A stretch of 9,241 nucleotides of DNA from Streptosporangiaceae bacterium (GTDB taxonomy: Bacteria; Actinomycetota; Actinomycetes; Streptosporangiales; Streptosporangiaceae): NCBI GenBank assembly GCA_030038715.1, contig JASHSO010000539.1, positions 1-9,241 of the forward strand, written 5' to 3'. The position numbers and the translations under genes were made by a program. Under the pieces are notes generated by a model. The model ran no database searches. It was not told the DNA's origin and was given only the letters and a program-made list of their open reading frames with translations. Shown here piece by piece: positions 1-6,472 of this stretch (positions within the stretch are counted from its first letter, which is position 1; each line of letters begins with the position of its first letter).

Positions 1-749
1 AGCCCATCATGCAGCTAACCTGCCGCGACAGGAACCGGATAGCGCTGCAGTCGGAGGTTCTATCCGCGGCTGCCATGGGCATACGCAACTTGCTAGTGAT
101 GACAGGCGATCATCCGCGGCTTGGTGACCAGCCTGGCGCCAAGCCGGTGTTCGACCTGGACAGCGTCCAGCTGCTATGGGTAGTCCGCACCATGCGCGAC
201 GAGCGGCGGTTGCTCTCGGGTCTGCTGGTCAAGCCGCCGCCAGCGGTGTTCCTCGGCGCCGTGGAGAACCCGTGCGCTCCGCCGGTGGAGTTCCGCGCGG
301 CCCGGCTGGGCAAGAAGGTGGCCGCCGGCGCGCAGTTCGCGCAGACGCAGTATGTCTTCGACGTGCCCGGGTTCGCGCGGTGGATGGCCACAGTTCGTGA
401 TCTTGGGCTAGACGCGAAGTGCCATATTCTGGCGGGAGTAGGGCCGATCTTGTCACTACGAGCACTCGGTCACCTGGAGAGCCGCGTACCCGGTGTGCAG
501 GTTCCGCAGGACCTGGCCCGCCGACTGCGCGGGGTGCCTAGCGAGCGGACGGCTGAGGAGGGCATCGCCATCTGCGCCGAGACCATCGCTGCCATTCGCG
601 AGATCCCTGGGGTTGCGGGGGTGCACGTGATGGCTCCGGGCGGCGAGGACAAGGTTCCGGCGATCCTGGACCGGGCTGGTCTCGGGCGCGCTGCGGCTCC
701 GGTGCAATCCGGCGGCCCGGGCATGAGCGGAGAATCGCATGCGGGTTGA
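1..749 (+). CDS. metF: Methylenetetrahydrofolate reductase (MetF-like), 5'-truncated
   Basis: The protein is a FAD-dependent TIM-barrel enzyme of the MTHFR family, which reduces 5,10-methylene-THF to 5-methyl-THF. The window cuts off its start: the frame is open from base 3 (Pro-Ile before the Met at base 9), and roughly the first 50-60 residues of a family protein of about 300 are missing. Counting from that Met, visible marks are QLTCRDRN (2-9, the conserved T-C segment), TGDHP (32-36, where the flavin-binding Asp region lies), AQTQYVFD (111-118, matching the substrate-binding Gln segment TQ-FD) and GVHVMAPGG (204-212, near the barrel end). The catalytic N-terminal Glu would lie outside the window. 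The stop overlaps the next start by 11 bases, so the two genes are translationally linked. The downstream core-MetE makes a methyl-folate supply role likely. The family is clear. Whether it is the housekeeping MetF or a pathway-specific paralogue cannot be told. Confidence 0.88.
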   Translation, partial: PIMQLTCRDRNRIALQSEVLSAAAMGIRNLLVMTGDHPRLGDQPGAKPVFDLDSVQLLWVVRTMRDERRLLSGLLVKPPPAVFLGAVENPCAPPVEFRAARLGKKVAAGAQFAQTQYVFDVPGFARWMATVRDLGLDAKCHILAGVGPILSLRALGHLESRVPGVQVPQDLARRLRGVPSERTAEEGIAICAETIAAIREIPGVAGVHVMAPGGEDKVPAILDRAGLGRAAAPVQSGGPGMSGESHAG

Positions 750-2247
750 GATACGCCCTGTCAGCAGGCTGCGGGGCGACAAGCCGCTCGACCTTACCGG
801 CGCGCTCGCGCCGGTCGTTTCCGAGCTCGCAGCCAGCGATGTTGACCTGTCCAGGCTGACGCTGACGTGCGACTGGATTCAGTACAAGGCCAACTTCCGC
901 GACGTCGTCGACTACCGCCCGATCCTCGAAGCCGGGCGGGCGGCCGACGAAACGGCAGAACTTGCCGATAGCGGCCAGCCATACGGCGGCGAGGCCGGCC
1001 TTGAGGTCGCGCTCGACCTGCGTCGCGCTGCGGATAGCGACCTGTCCGCCAAGGTTCGGCAGTTGCTGGCCGAGCACCAGAACCCTGCAAGCTCCAGGCG
1101 GGTCCCGCTCGAGGACTGGGTACCCGGCAGGCAGAGCTGCATCTGGCAGTTCAACGCCCTCTACTGGCAGGCCCTGTCCTATTGGGAGCAGGCGACCGGG
1201 CGCGAGTACGAGCAGGCGCTGCCGGGCGGCGAGAGCGACGCGCGCAACGTCGCTGCCGCACGCGAGCTGATACTGGAGCTGTTCAAGGTCTGGGATGACC
1301 TAGATGCGCGAGCTGCACTGCCGTCCGAGCTCTATGTGGCCGAGCTCGGGGTTGGCAATGGCAACCAGGCCAGGACCTGGCTGGACGAATTCGTGGCGCT
1401 GTCGGCAGCGCACAGCCGCGACTACTACCGCCGCCTGCACTACCTGATGGGCGACTATTCACCGCACGTGCTCAGCCGGGCCATGAAGGCCGTGGCGCAT
1501 CACGGTGAGCATGTCACCGCGCTGGTCGTGGATGCTACCCATCCCGCGATGAGTCTGGGATTCCTGCGGGAGAAGGCCTTCCTCGTCTACATCTCCAACG
1601 TCTACGACAACCTGCCGAGCGACGAGGTGGCACGCATTGGCGGCCGGGCCTACCTGGTCGAGGTGCGGGCCTACCTGGCAGCGGCCGAGGCCGCGAGCAT
1701 AGCCGCCTCGCTCAACGTGTCCCCGGACCGGCTGCCGGATCTGACAAGCAAGCTAGTCAAGCTGGGCCCGGAGTTGCTGTGCGAGGCGCTGCCGCAACAC
1801 TTCCCGGGTGCAGCGCAAGCGGTGACGTTCTGGCGGGACGTCTGGGGCGCGCTGCGACTGCAAGAGCGCTACGTCCCGCTGGCCGGGCTCGATGCCTACC
1901 AGATCGCCGATGGTCTAACCGGCGAGTTGCTGCGTCCGCAGCTCGAGGCCGACGGTGACCTGCGGATGCACGTGAACAACGGCGCGATGTCGAGCTTCGC
2001 CCACACGCTGCCGCTACTGCATCCGTTCGGGCGGCTGCAGTGCCACGACCTGTTCCTGACCGACATCAGGCAGTACCTTGCGGGCTTCTACGGACCGGGG
2101 AAATACGACGGCTCCGTGGTGAACTGGGTGAACGGTCCGTTGCTCCGGCACGTCGGCGGTCGGGCCGGGTTTGCCGTGAAGATAGCGCCGTTCGGCCAGC
2201 GGCCGGGCGCCAACATCAAGACACTGACGGTGCAGGTGCGAGATTGA
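739..2247 (+). CDS. Divergent class I SAM-dependent methyltransferase (MidA/COG1565-like), unknown substrate
   Basis: The 502-residue cytosolic protein probably transfers methyl from S-adenosylmethionine. The Rossmann SAM loop is AELGVGNGN (201-209). It is followed by a strand and acidic region, LHYLMGDYSP (233-242), equivalent to motif II, then VVDATH (263-268). The segment ISNVYDNLP (285-293) resembles the NEFFDALP segment of MidA/NDUFAF7-type protein-arginine methyltransferases. The last third (HVNNGAMSSFAHTLPLL, then DLFLTDIRQYL) also fits that fold loosely. The N-terminal 190 residues (with DWIQYKANF and SCIWQFNALYWQALSYWEQ) are not recognised and may be a substrate-binding part. The ATG at 739 follows GGAG at 729-732 with 6-base spacing. 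The gene overlaps the MTHFR stop by 11 bases and the core-MetE start by 4, so it is the middle of a coupled operon. The SAM fold is fairly safe. The MidA relation is weak and the substrate unknown. Confidence 0.7.
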   Translation: MRVEIRPVSRLRGDKPLDLTGALAPVVSELAASDVDLSRLTLTCDWIQYKANFRDVVDYRPILEAGRAADETAELADSGQPYGGEAGLEVALDLRRAADSDLSAKVRQLLAEHQNPASSRRVPLEDWVPGRQSCIWQFNALYWQALSYWEQATGREYEQALPGGESDARNVAAARELILELFKVWDDLDARAALPSELYVAELGVGNGNQARTWLDEFVALSAAHSRDYYRRLHYLMGDYSPHVLSRAMKAVAHHGEHVTALVVDATHPAMSLGFLREKAFLVYISNVYDNLPSDEVARIGGRAYLVEVRAYLAAAEAASIAASLNVSPDRLPDLTSKLVKLGPELLCEALPQHFPGAAQAVTFWRDVWGALRLQERYVPLAGLDAYQIADGLTGELLRPQLEADGDLRMHVNNGAMSSFAHTLPLLHPFGRLQCHDLFLTDIRQYLAGFYGPGKYDGSVVNWVNGPLLRHVGGRAGFAVKIAPFGQRPGANIKTLTVQVRD

Positions 2248-3293
2248 ACAACGGAACGCGGCTGCTTCCGGCCACTGTGATCGGCTCGTACCCGGTGCCC
2301 GAGTGGCTCGGCAGGATGCGTAACGACTGGTATGCGGGCCGCATCAGCAAGCGCCACCTGGACGAGGCCCACGACATGGCGATCAAGGCCGCGGTCCTCG
2401 ATCAGCAGTTGGTCGGCTTGGACGTCATATCCGATGGCGAGCTCAGGCGTGACAACGACGTCGACTATCTGCTGGCGCGGATCAACGGGGTGGAAATCAG
2501 GCCGCGGGCCAAGACCGACTACTTCGATTACTTCGACGCGGCCGTGACACGGCCGCTGCACGCCTCGGACGACCTGGGCCTGGTGGAGGACTTCCGCTTC
2601 GTCCGGCAACTCACAGACCTGCCGGTCAAGGTGTCCATCACGGGCCCGTTCTCGCTTGCTCGACGGATCGACGACACCGGCTACAGCGACAACGGCGAAC
2701 TGGTCAGGGCGCTGGCCCGCACACTGGCGGCCGAGGCAGGTCGGCTCGCCGCGGCCGGCGCGCAGATCCTGCAGATCGACGAGCCGTTCCTGGCCGGCCG
2801 CCCGGAGGAAGTCGAGCTCGCCATCGAGGCGATCAACCTGGTCACCGAGGGTGCCGAGGTCAGCTGGTCGTTGCACGTCTGCTGGGGAAACCGGTACGCG
2901 CGGCCGCTCTGGGAAGGCCACTACGACTTCCTGTTCCCGCTGGTCAAGCAGACCGATGTGCAGATGCTTGCGCTGGAGTTCGCGCGCACCGGCGACGACG
3001 ACCTGAGGCTCCTCGAGCAACATGGCTGGGACCGGGGCCTCGGGCTCGGTGTGATCGACGTGAAGTCCAGGCAGGTTGAGTCGGCCGACCTGGTGGCGGC
3101 GAGGATCCGCAGGGCGCTGCGCGTGGTTTCCCCCGACCGGCTCGTCATCAACCCGGACTGCGGGCTGCGGCACGTGCCGCTCGACATCGCGCAGGCGAAA
3201 CTGGCCGCGATGGTGGCCGGGGTCGCGCAGGTGCGCGCTGAACTGGGCGCAGAACAGCCCGTACCTAGCACGCAGCGAGCCGCCGATTCATGA
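2244..3293 (+). CDS. Stand-alone methionine synthase catalytic core (cobalamin-independent MetE C-terminal type)
   Basis: The protein of 349 residues matches only the catalytic C-terminal barrel of MetE, which normally has about 750 residues. The barrel binds zinc and transfers a methyl group to homocysteine. The whole zinc-site pattern is visible: SLHVCWGN gives His211 and Cys213, ALEFAR gives Glu245, and NPDCGL gives Cys306. Other family marks are VIGSYP (12-17), DVISDGELRRD (60-70), SITGPFS (131-137) and QIDEPFL (177-183). The frame is open back to base 2040, but an ATG there would overlap the methyltransferase by about 200 bases. The TTG at 2244, overlapping its stop as TTGA and preceded by a weak AGG at 2234-2236, places the homology start (TRLLPATVIGSYP) correctly. 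Lacking the N-terminal folate-binding half, it may take methyl from methyl-THF with help from a partner, from another donor, or transfer to another thiol. Related folds include epoxyalkane:coenzyme M transferase. Confidence 0.88.
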   Translation: MNNGTRLLPATVIGSYPVPEWLGRMRNDWYAGRISKRHLDEAHDMAIKAAVLDQQLVGLDVISDGELRRDNDVDYLLARINGVEIRPRAKTDYFDYFDAAVTRPLHASDDLGLVEDFRFVRQLTDLPVKVSITGPFSLARRIDDTGYSDNGELVRALARTLAAEAGRLAAAGAQILQIDEPFLAGRPEEVELAIEAINLVTEGAEVSWSLHVCWGNRYARPLWEGHYDFLFPLVKQTDVQMLALEFARTGDDDLRLLEQHGWDRGLGLGVIDVKSRQVESADLVAARIRRALRVVSPDRLVINPDCGLRHVPLDIAQAKLAAMVAGVAQVRAELGAEQPVPSTQRAADS

Positions 3294-3294
3294 T

Positions 3295-3336
3295 CGTGGT
3301 GGATTTTCGACATGCCCATGTCGAAAATCCACCACG
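3295..3336. repeat. Perfect 20-bp inverted repeat, candidate terminator, operator or palindromic repeat element
   Basis: Arm 3295-3314 (CGTGGTGGATTTTCGACATG) is the exact reverse complement of arm 3317-3336, with only CC between them. The repeat begins one base after the core-MetE stop and ends 68 bases before the ATG of the AbiEi/DUF559 gene. Its arms are about 50% GC, clearly lower than the flanking genes. No run of T follows on either side, so it is not a classical intrinsic terminator, although actinomycete stem-loops often lack one. Its position suits a terminator for the upstream operon, an operator for the downstream gene, or a dispersed palindromic element. No second copy was found in this window. 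Confidence 0.85.
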
Positions 3337-3404
3337 TTAACCGGCGGTCCACAGGTATCGCCGCAGTCGCGCAGCAGACGGGTGCCCGCGGGCAGTCTCG
3401 GAGC

Positions 3405-4364
3405 ATGCTGAACGACTTGCCGCCTGACCTCCGCTGGCTAGCCGGACGGCAAGCTGGCGTTGTGAGCCGGAGCCAGACGCTGGCTGCCGGATTCAGCGAC
3501 AGGGCGCTGTCCTGGCGGCTGCAGCGGGCAAGCTGGCAACGCCTGCATACGGGCGTTTACGCCGTCTTCTCTGGCCAGCTAAGCCGGGAAGCAGTGCTGT
3601 GGGCGGCCGTGCTTCATGCCGGGCCGGGGGCGATGCTGAGCTACTACAGCGCGGCCGAGCTGGCAGGCTTGATCAATTCTCCGGCTCCGGCCATCCATGT
3701 CACAGTGCCTTCGGCCAAGCACGTCCAGGCAGTGCCGGGAATCGTCGTGCACCGGTCGGCGCGCGCTGCCGCTGCGCTGCATCCTGCCGCGCTGCCGCCC
3801 CGGACCCGGGTCGAGGAAACCGTTCTCGACTTGGCTGACACTGCCCGGACGAGCGACGACGCTTACGGCTGGGTCGCGCGTGCACTTGGCCAGCGGCTAA
3901 CCACGACTGCCAAGCTAGCGCAGGCACTGGAGCAACGTGAGCGGGTGCGCTGGCGCGCCGACCTCGCCGCGGCTGTGAGCGCGGACTGCGCTGGCTTGCT
4001 GTCTGTACTTGAGTACCGCTATGTGCGTGACGTCGAACGCCCGCACGGCTTTCCGCAGGCCAAGCGGCAGGCAATGGTTCGCCAGGGTGGCAGGACGCAG
4101 TACCGCGACTCGCTGTACGAGGAGTATTCGGTGATAGTCGAGCTCGACGGCAGGGCCGCACATCCGGCAGAGGGCCGCTGGCGGGATATTCGCCGCGACA
4201 ACGTGGCGGCCGCTGGTGGCCAGGTCACCCTGCGTTACGGCTGGCTAGACATCACCGCACACCCGTGCGAGGTGGCAGCACAGGCCGACGCCGTGTTCCG
4301 GCGGCGAGGTTACGCCGGCTGCAGGCCATGCTCTGCTGGCTGCCCGGTCGGCCGCGGCCGTTAG
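3405..4364 (+). CDS. AbiEi-type winged-helix / DUF559 (Vsr-like nuclease fold) protein
   Basis: The protein of 319 residues has the layout of a large actinomycete family annotated as AbiEi-type antitoxin or DUF559. An N-terminal winged helix (about 5-55: WLAGRQAGVVSRSQ, then LQRASWQRLHTGVYAV) leads into a middle AbiEi-like domain with SYYSAAELAGL (79-89) and IVVHRS (113-118). The C-terminal DUF559 domain, related to very-short-patch-repair endonucleases, shows YRDSLYEEYSVIVELDGRAAH (233-253) and RWRDIRRDN (258-266). Asp235, Glu246 and Asp248 are candidate metal ligands. The tail has three cysteines (C-x2-C-x3-C). The frame extends back to 3312, but those codons translate the palindrome. Family alignment supports ATG 3405, although GGAG lies only one base before it. 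No AbiEii-like toxin gene adjoins it. The gene stands alone between two operons and its function is unknown. Confidence 0.8.
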   Translation: MLNDLPPDLRWLAGRQAGVVSRSQTLAAGFSDRALSWRLQRASWQRLHTGVYAVFSGQLSREAVLWAAVLHAGPGAMLSYYSAAELAGLINSPAPAIHVTVPSAKHVQAVPGIVVHRSARAAAALHPAALPPRTRVEETVLDLADTARTSDDAYGWVARALGQRLTTTAKLAQALEQRERVRWRADLAAAVSADCAGLLSVLEYRYVRDVERPHGFPQAKRQAMVRQGGRTQYRDSLYEEYSVIVELDGRAAHPAEGRWRDIRRDNVAAAGGQVTLRYGWLDITAHPCEVAAQADAVFRRRGYAGCRPCSAGCPVGRGR

Positions 4365-4390
4365 CGGGGCGGCGAGGTTGGGCCGGCTGC
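4300..4390 (+). repeat. Imperfect direct repeat of the DUF559 gene tail (4300-4322 and 4368-4390)
   Basis: The two 23-base copies agree at 21 positions; the only difference is AC versus GG in the middle. The first lies in the last codons of the AbiEi/DUF559 gene and encodes RRGYAGC. The second lies after its stop, offset by 68 bases and therefore out of frame, but in its own frame reads RRGWAGC, the same motif. It may be a small duplication or a leftover of a second paralogue's tail. Chance similarity in GC-rich DNA cannot be excluded. Confidence 0.45.
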
Positions 4391-4458
4391 GTGGCGGTGC
4401 CCTGTGTCCGCCTCCGGTCACGATCGGCCTGAGACTTGCGAAGCCGGCGTGATAATCG
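4365..4458. other. Convergent intergenic gap with a weak hairpin
   Basis: These 94 bases separate the plus-strand DUF559 gene from the end of the minus-strand operon. Besides the second copy of the direct repeat, they hold a short GGCGG / CCGCC pairing with a 10-base loop, starting at about 4392. It could end transcription from either side, but no T-run is present and the hairpin is weak. Confidence 0.3.
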
Positions 4459-5394
4459 TCAGAACGTCAGCACCAGGCGGCCCCTGGTACCGCCCGCCTC
4501 AAGCCGGCGGTGCGCCTGGGCCGCCTGGTCGGCAGGAAGCTCGGCCGCCACCCGCAGGGTTAGTCGGCCGGACGAGGCCAGGGAGGCCAGGTCGGCCAGC
4601 TTGTCGCCGGCGTGCAGGTACTCGCCGACCAGGACCAGGTGGATGGTGATGGACCGCTCGGCCTCGCCCTGGAACGGCCGGACCGCGGCGACCTGGCCGC
4701 CGTCGCGCACAGCGGGCAGCACGGGCGCTCCCATCACGGCCGCGTCCACGAGTGCGTCGACGCCGTCGGGCACGGCCTGCCTGATCGCCGCCGCCACGCC
4801 CGGGCCGCGCTCGACGACAATATCCGCGCCCAGGCTCTTGACCAGCTCGGTGTCGGCGGCGCTGGCGTCGCCGACCACCCGCAGGCCCTCGGCGCGTGCC
4901 AGTTCCATGGTGTACCCGCCGACCGCACCGGCAGCGCCGGTCACGGCGAGCGTGTCGCCCGGGCGCAACCCCAACAGGTCGAGAGCCAGCCGGGCGGTGA
5001 GGCCGTTCATCGGCAGCGTGGCAGCCTCGGCCATGCTGATCCCGTCGGGTACGAGCGCGACCGAGTCGCCCGGCACGACCACGTACTCGGCTTGGGCGCC
5101 GCCGTCGGGCCGACGCGGGGACACGATCGCCAGCACCCGCTGACCTGGGAGCCAAGAGACCCCGGGCCCGGCGGCATCGACCAACCCAGCCAGTTCCATG
5201 CCTGGTACGTAGGGAGGCACGAGGCCGTCGGCAGGCGGACCCCACCTGCCTGATCGCAGCGCCGTATCCGTCGGGTTGACAGTGGCGGCAGTGACCTTGA
5301 TCCGCACCTCGCCCGTGGCCGGCTCGGGTACCGGCAGGTCGACGACCCGCAACACCTCGGGCCCGCCGAAGCTGGTGATGCCGACTGCGCGCAT
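4459..5394 (-). CDS. Zinc-free NADPH:quinone oxidoreductase-like MDR-family enzyme
   Basis: The 311-residue protein is of the usual length for the quinone oxidoreductase / zeta-crystallin branch of medium-chain dehydrogenases, which use NADPH to reduce quinones or activated double bonds. The N-terminal GroES-like domain shows MRAVGITSFGGPEVL (1-15), ATVNPTDTALRSG (37-49) and VPGMELAG (63-70). The nucleotide-binding motif is TGAAGAVGG (152-160), followed by LGADIVVE (188-195). The cysteines that hold zinc in alcohol dehydrogenases are absent. The start is supported by AGGAGG (complement of 5399-5404) four bases before the ATG. It is the last gene of the minus-strand operon, 34 bases after the amidohydrolase stop, and converges on the DUF559 gene. 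A role in reducing an enone or quinone produced by the upstream enzymes is inferred; the substrate is unknown. Confidence 0.85.
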   Translation of the reverse strand: MRAVGITSFGGPEVLRVVDLPVPEPATGEVRIKVTAATVNPTDTALRSGRWGPPADGLVPPYVPGMELAGLVDAAGPGVSWLPGQRVLAIVSPRRPDGGAQAEYVVVPGDSVALVPDGISMAEAATLPMNGLTARLALDLLGLRPGDTLAVTGAAGAVGGYTMELARAEGLRVVGDASAADTELVKSLGADIVVERGPGVAAAIRQAVPDGVDALVDAAVMGAPVLPAVRDGGQVAAVRPFQGEAERSITIHLVLVGEYLHAGDKLADLASLASSGRLTLRVAAELPADQAAQAHRRLEAGGTRGRLVLTF

Positions 5395-5428
5395 GCGTCC
5401 TCCTGTGATCGTGTCGGCTTCTGTGCCG

Positions 5429-6469
5429 TCAGCAACTCCTGATGCGGAAGACCCGCTCCGCGTTCTCGTGGAAGATCTTGTGCTTGTCCTCCGCCGAGAT
5501 CGGCGCGTCGTTCATGAACTCCACGGCGCCCTCGGTGAGCTGGTAGGGGTAATCGATAGCGAACATCACGTTGTCGGCGCCGACGGCCTCGATGCAGAAT
5601 CGCAGCGCCGGGTGCCAGTTCATGCCGCTTGTCGTGATCATGAAGTTGCGCTTGAAGTACTCGCTCGGCTTCAGCTCAAGCGACGGCCTGCTGTTGTGCG
5701 AGCTGCGAACCGGGTGCATGTAGTCGACCCGCCAGAGCCAGAACGGTATGCCCTCGCCAAGGTGGCCGAGCACGATCTGCAGGCCGGGAAATCGGTCGAA
5801 CACGCCGCTGCAGATCAGCCGGATCCCGTGCAGGCCGGTCTCGGCCTGAAAGCCGTAGATGCCCGTTTCCAGACCATACTTCTTGTAGGCCTGCGCCATC
5901 AGCGCTGACGGCGAGCGCGGGTGAATATATATAGGTGCGCCGAGGCCCTCCGCCGTCTCGAAGATCGGCCAGTACTTTTCGTCGTCCAGGTACTCGCTGC
6001 GGGTATGCGAGTTGATCACCACTCCGTTCAGCCCGAGCTCGCGCACTGCCCGCTCGATCTCGACGGTCGCCGCCTTCGGGTCCTGCGGCGCGACCGCCGC
6101 AAGGCCGGCGAACCTGCCCGGATGCCGGGCGATGACCTCGGCGAGCTGGTCGTTGACCCGCGCGGCGAGCAGCGTAGCCGCGCCGTTGTCCAGCGTCTGC
6201 ACGCCGGGCGCGGTCAGCGAGAGCAGGTGCACGTCGACGCCGTTGGCGTCCATGATTTGCAGCCGCTCGTCTTCCAGGTCGAGCAGCTGGCGCCGGACTC
6301 TCTGCAGGCCCGGCAGGTCCTGGCTGAAGACGTAGCTCCAGAAGTCCTGGTCCGGCTCGTCCGCCGGCGCGGCCGCCGCCCACGCACGCATCGCATCGAA
6401 GAGCTCCGGAGTGGAGAATGCCTCCTCTGTCGCGATCCTTCGGTACTGACCGGCCTCCGGGGTTGCCAT
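5429..6469 (-). CDS. Amidohydrolase-2 family metal-dependent decarboxylase (LigW / gamma-resorcylate decarboxylase type)
   Basis: The 346-residue TIM-barrel protein belongs to the ACMSD branch of the amidohydrolase superfamily, whose members remove CO2 from aromatic or related acids without an organic cofactor, using Mn2+ or Zn2+. The N-terminus RRIATEEAF (10-18) closely resembles 5-carboxyvanillate decarboxylase LigW, having E-x-A where other members have E-x-H. Candidate metal ligands are Glu15 or Glu16, His183 (IYIHPRSP), possibly His236 (VLGHLGEG, a motif usual in this group) and Asp306 (FAIDYPY). LHGIRLICSGVFDRFPGL (213-230) and GEGIPFWLWRVDY (238-250) are typical of gamma-resorcylate and dihydroxybenzoate decarboxylases. 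The ATG follows GAGGAG (complement of 6476-6481), which lies inside the last codons of the HAD gene three bases upstream, so the two are coupled. An ortho-hydroxybenzoate-type substrate is the family expectation; the actual one is not known. Some relatives are hydrolases. Confidence 0.82.
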   Translation of the reverse strand: MATPEAGQYRRIATEEAFSTPELFDAMRAWAAAAPADEPDQDFWSYVFSQDLPGLQRVRRQLLDLEDERLQIMDANGVDVHLLSLTAPGVQTLDNGAATLLAARVNDQLAEVIARHPGRFAGLAAVAPQDPKAATVEIERAVRELGLNGVVINSHTRSEYLDDEKYWPIFETAEGLGAPIYIHPRSPSALMAQAYKKYGLETGIYGFQAETGLHGIRLICSGVFDRFPGLQIVLGHLGEGIPFWLWRVDYMHPVRSSHNSRPSLELKPSEYFKRNFMITTSGMNWHPALRFCIEAVGADNVMFAIDYPYQLTEGAVEFMNDAPISAEDKHKIFHENAERVFRIRSC

Positions 6470-6472
6470 GAC

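Noticed and set aside
2040..2243. Upstream extension of the core-MetE frame to an ATG at 2040
   Set aside because: It overlaps the methyltransferase by about 200 bases and its translation shows no family similarity. Homology begins just after TTG 2244.
2538..2556. Inverted repeat with 9-base arms (GCGGCCGTG) and a one-base centre
   Set aside because: It is made of GC-rich codons within core-MetE, and short palindromes like this are expected by chance at this base composition.
2088..3173. 361-codon minus-strand frame opposite core-MetE
   Set aside because: It is an antisense shadow in GC-rich DNA. The plus strand carries clear zinc-site motifs and the antisense protein shows no domain.
3312..3404. 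Upstream extension of the AbiEi/DUF559 frame
   Set aside because: These codons are the second arm of the palindrome and spacer. Family homology begins at ATG 3405.
4436..5253. Plus-strand frames of 235 and 213 codons opposite the MDR gene
   Set aside because: They have low-complexity Ser/Arg/Ala-rich translations without motifs, while the minus strand encodes a complete MDR enzyme.
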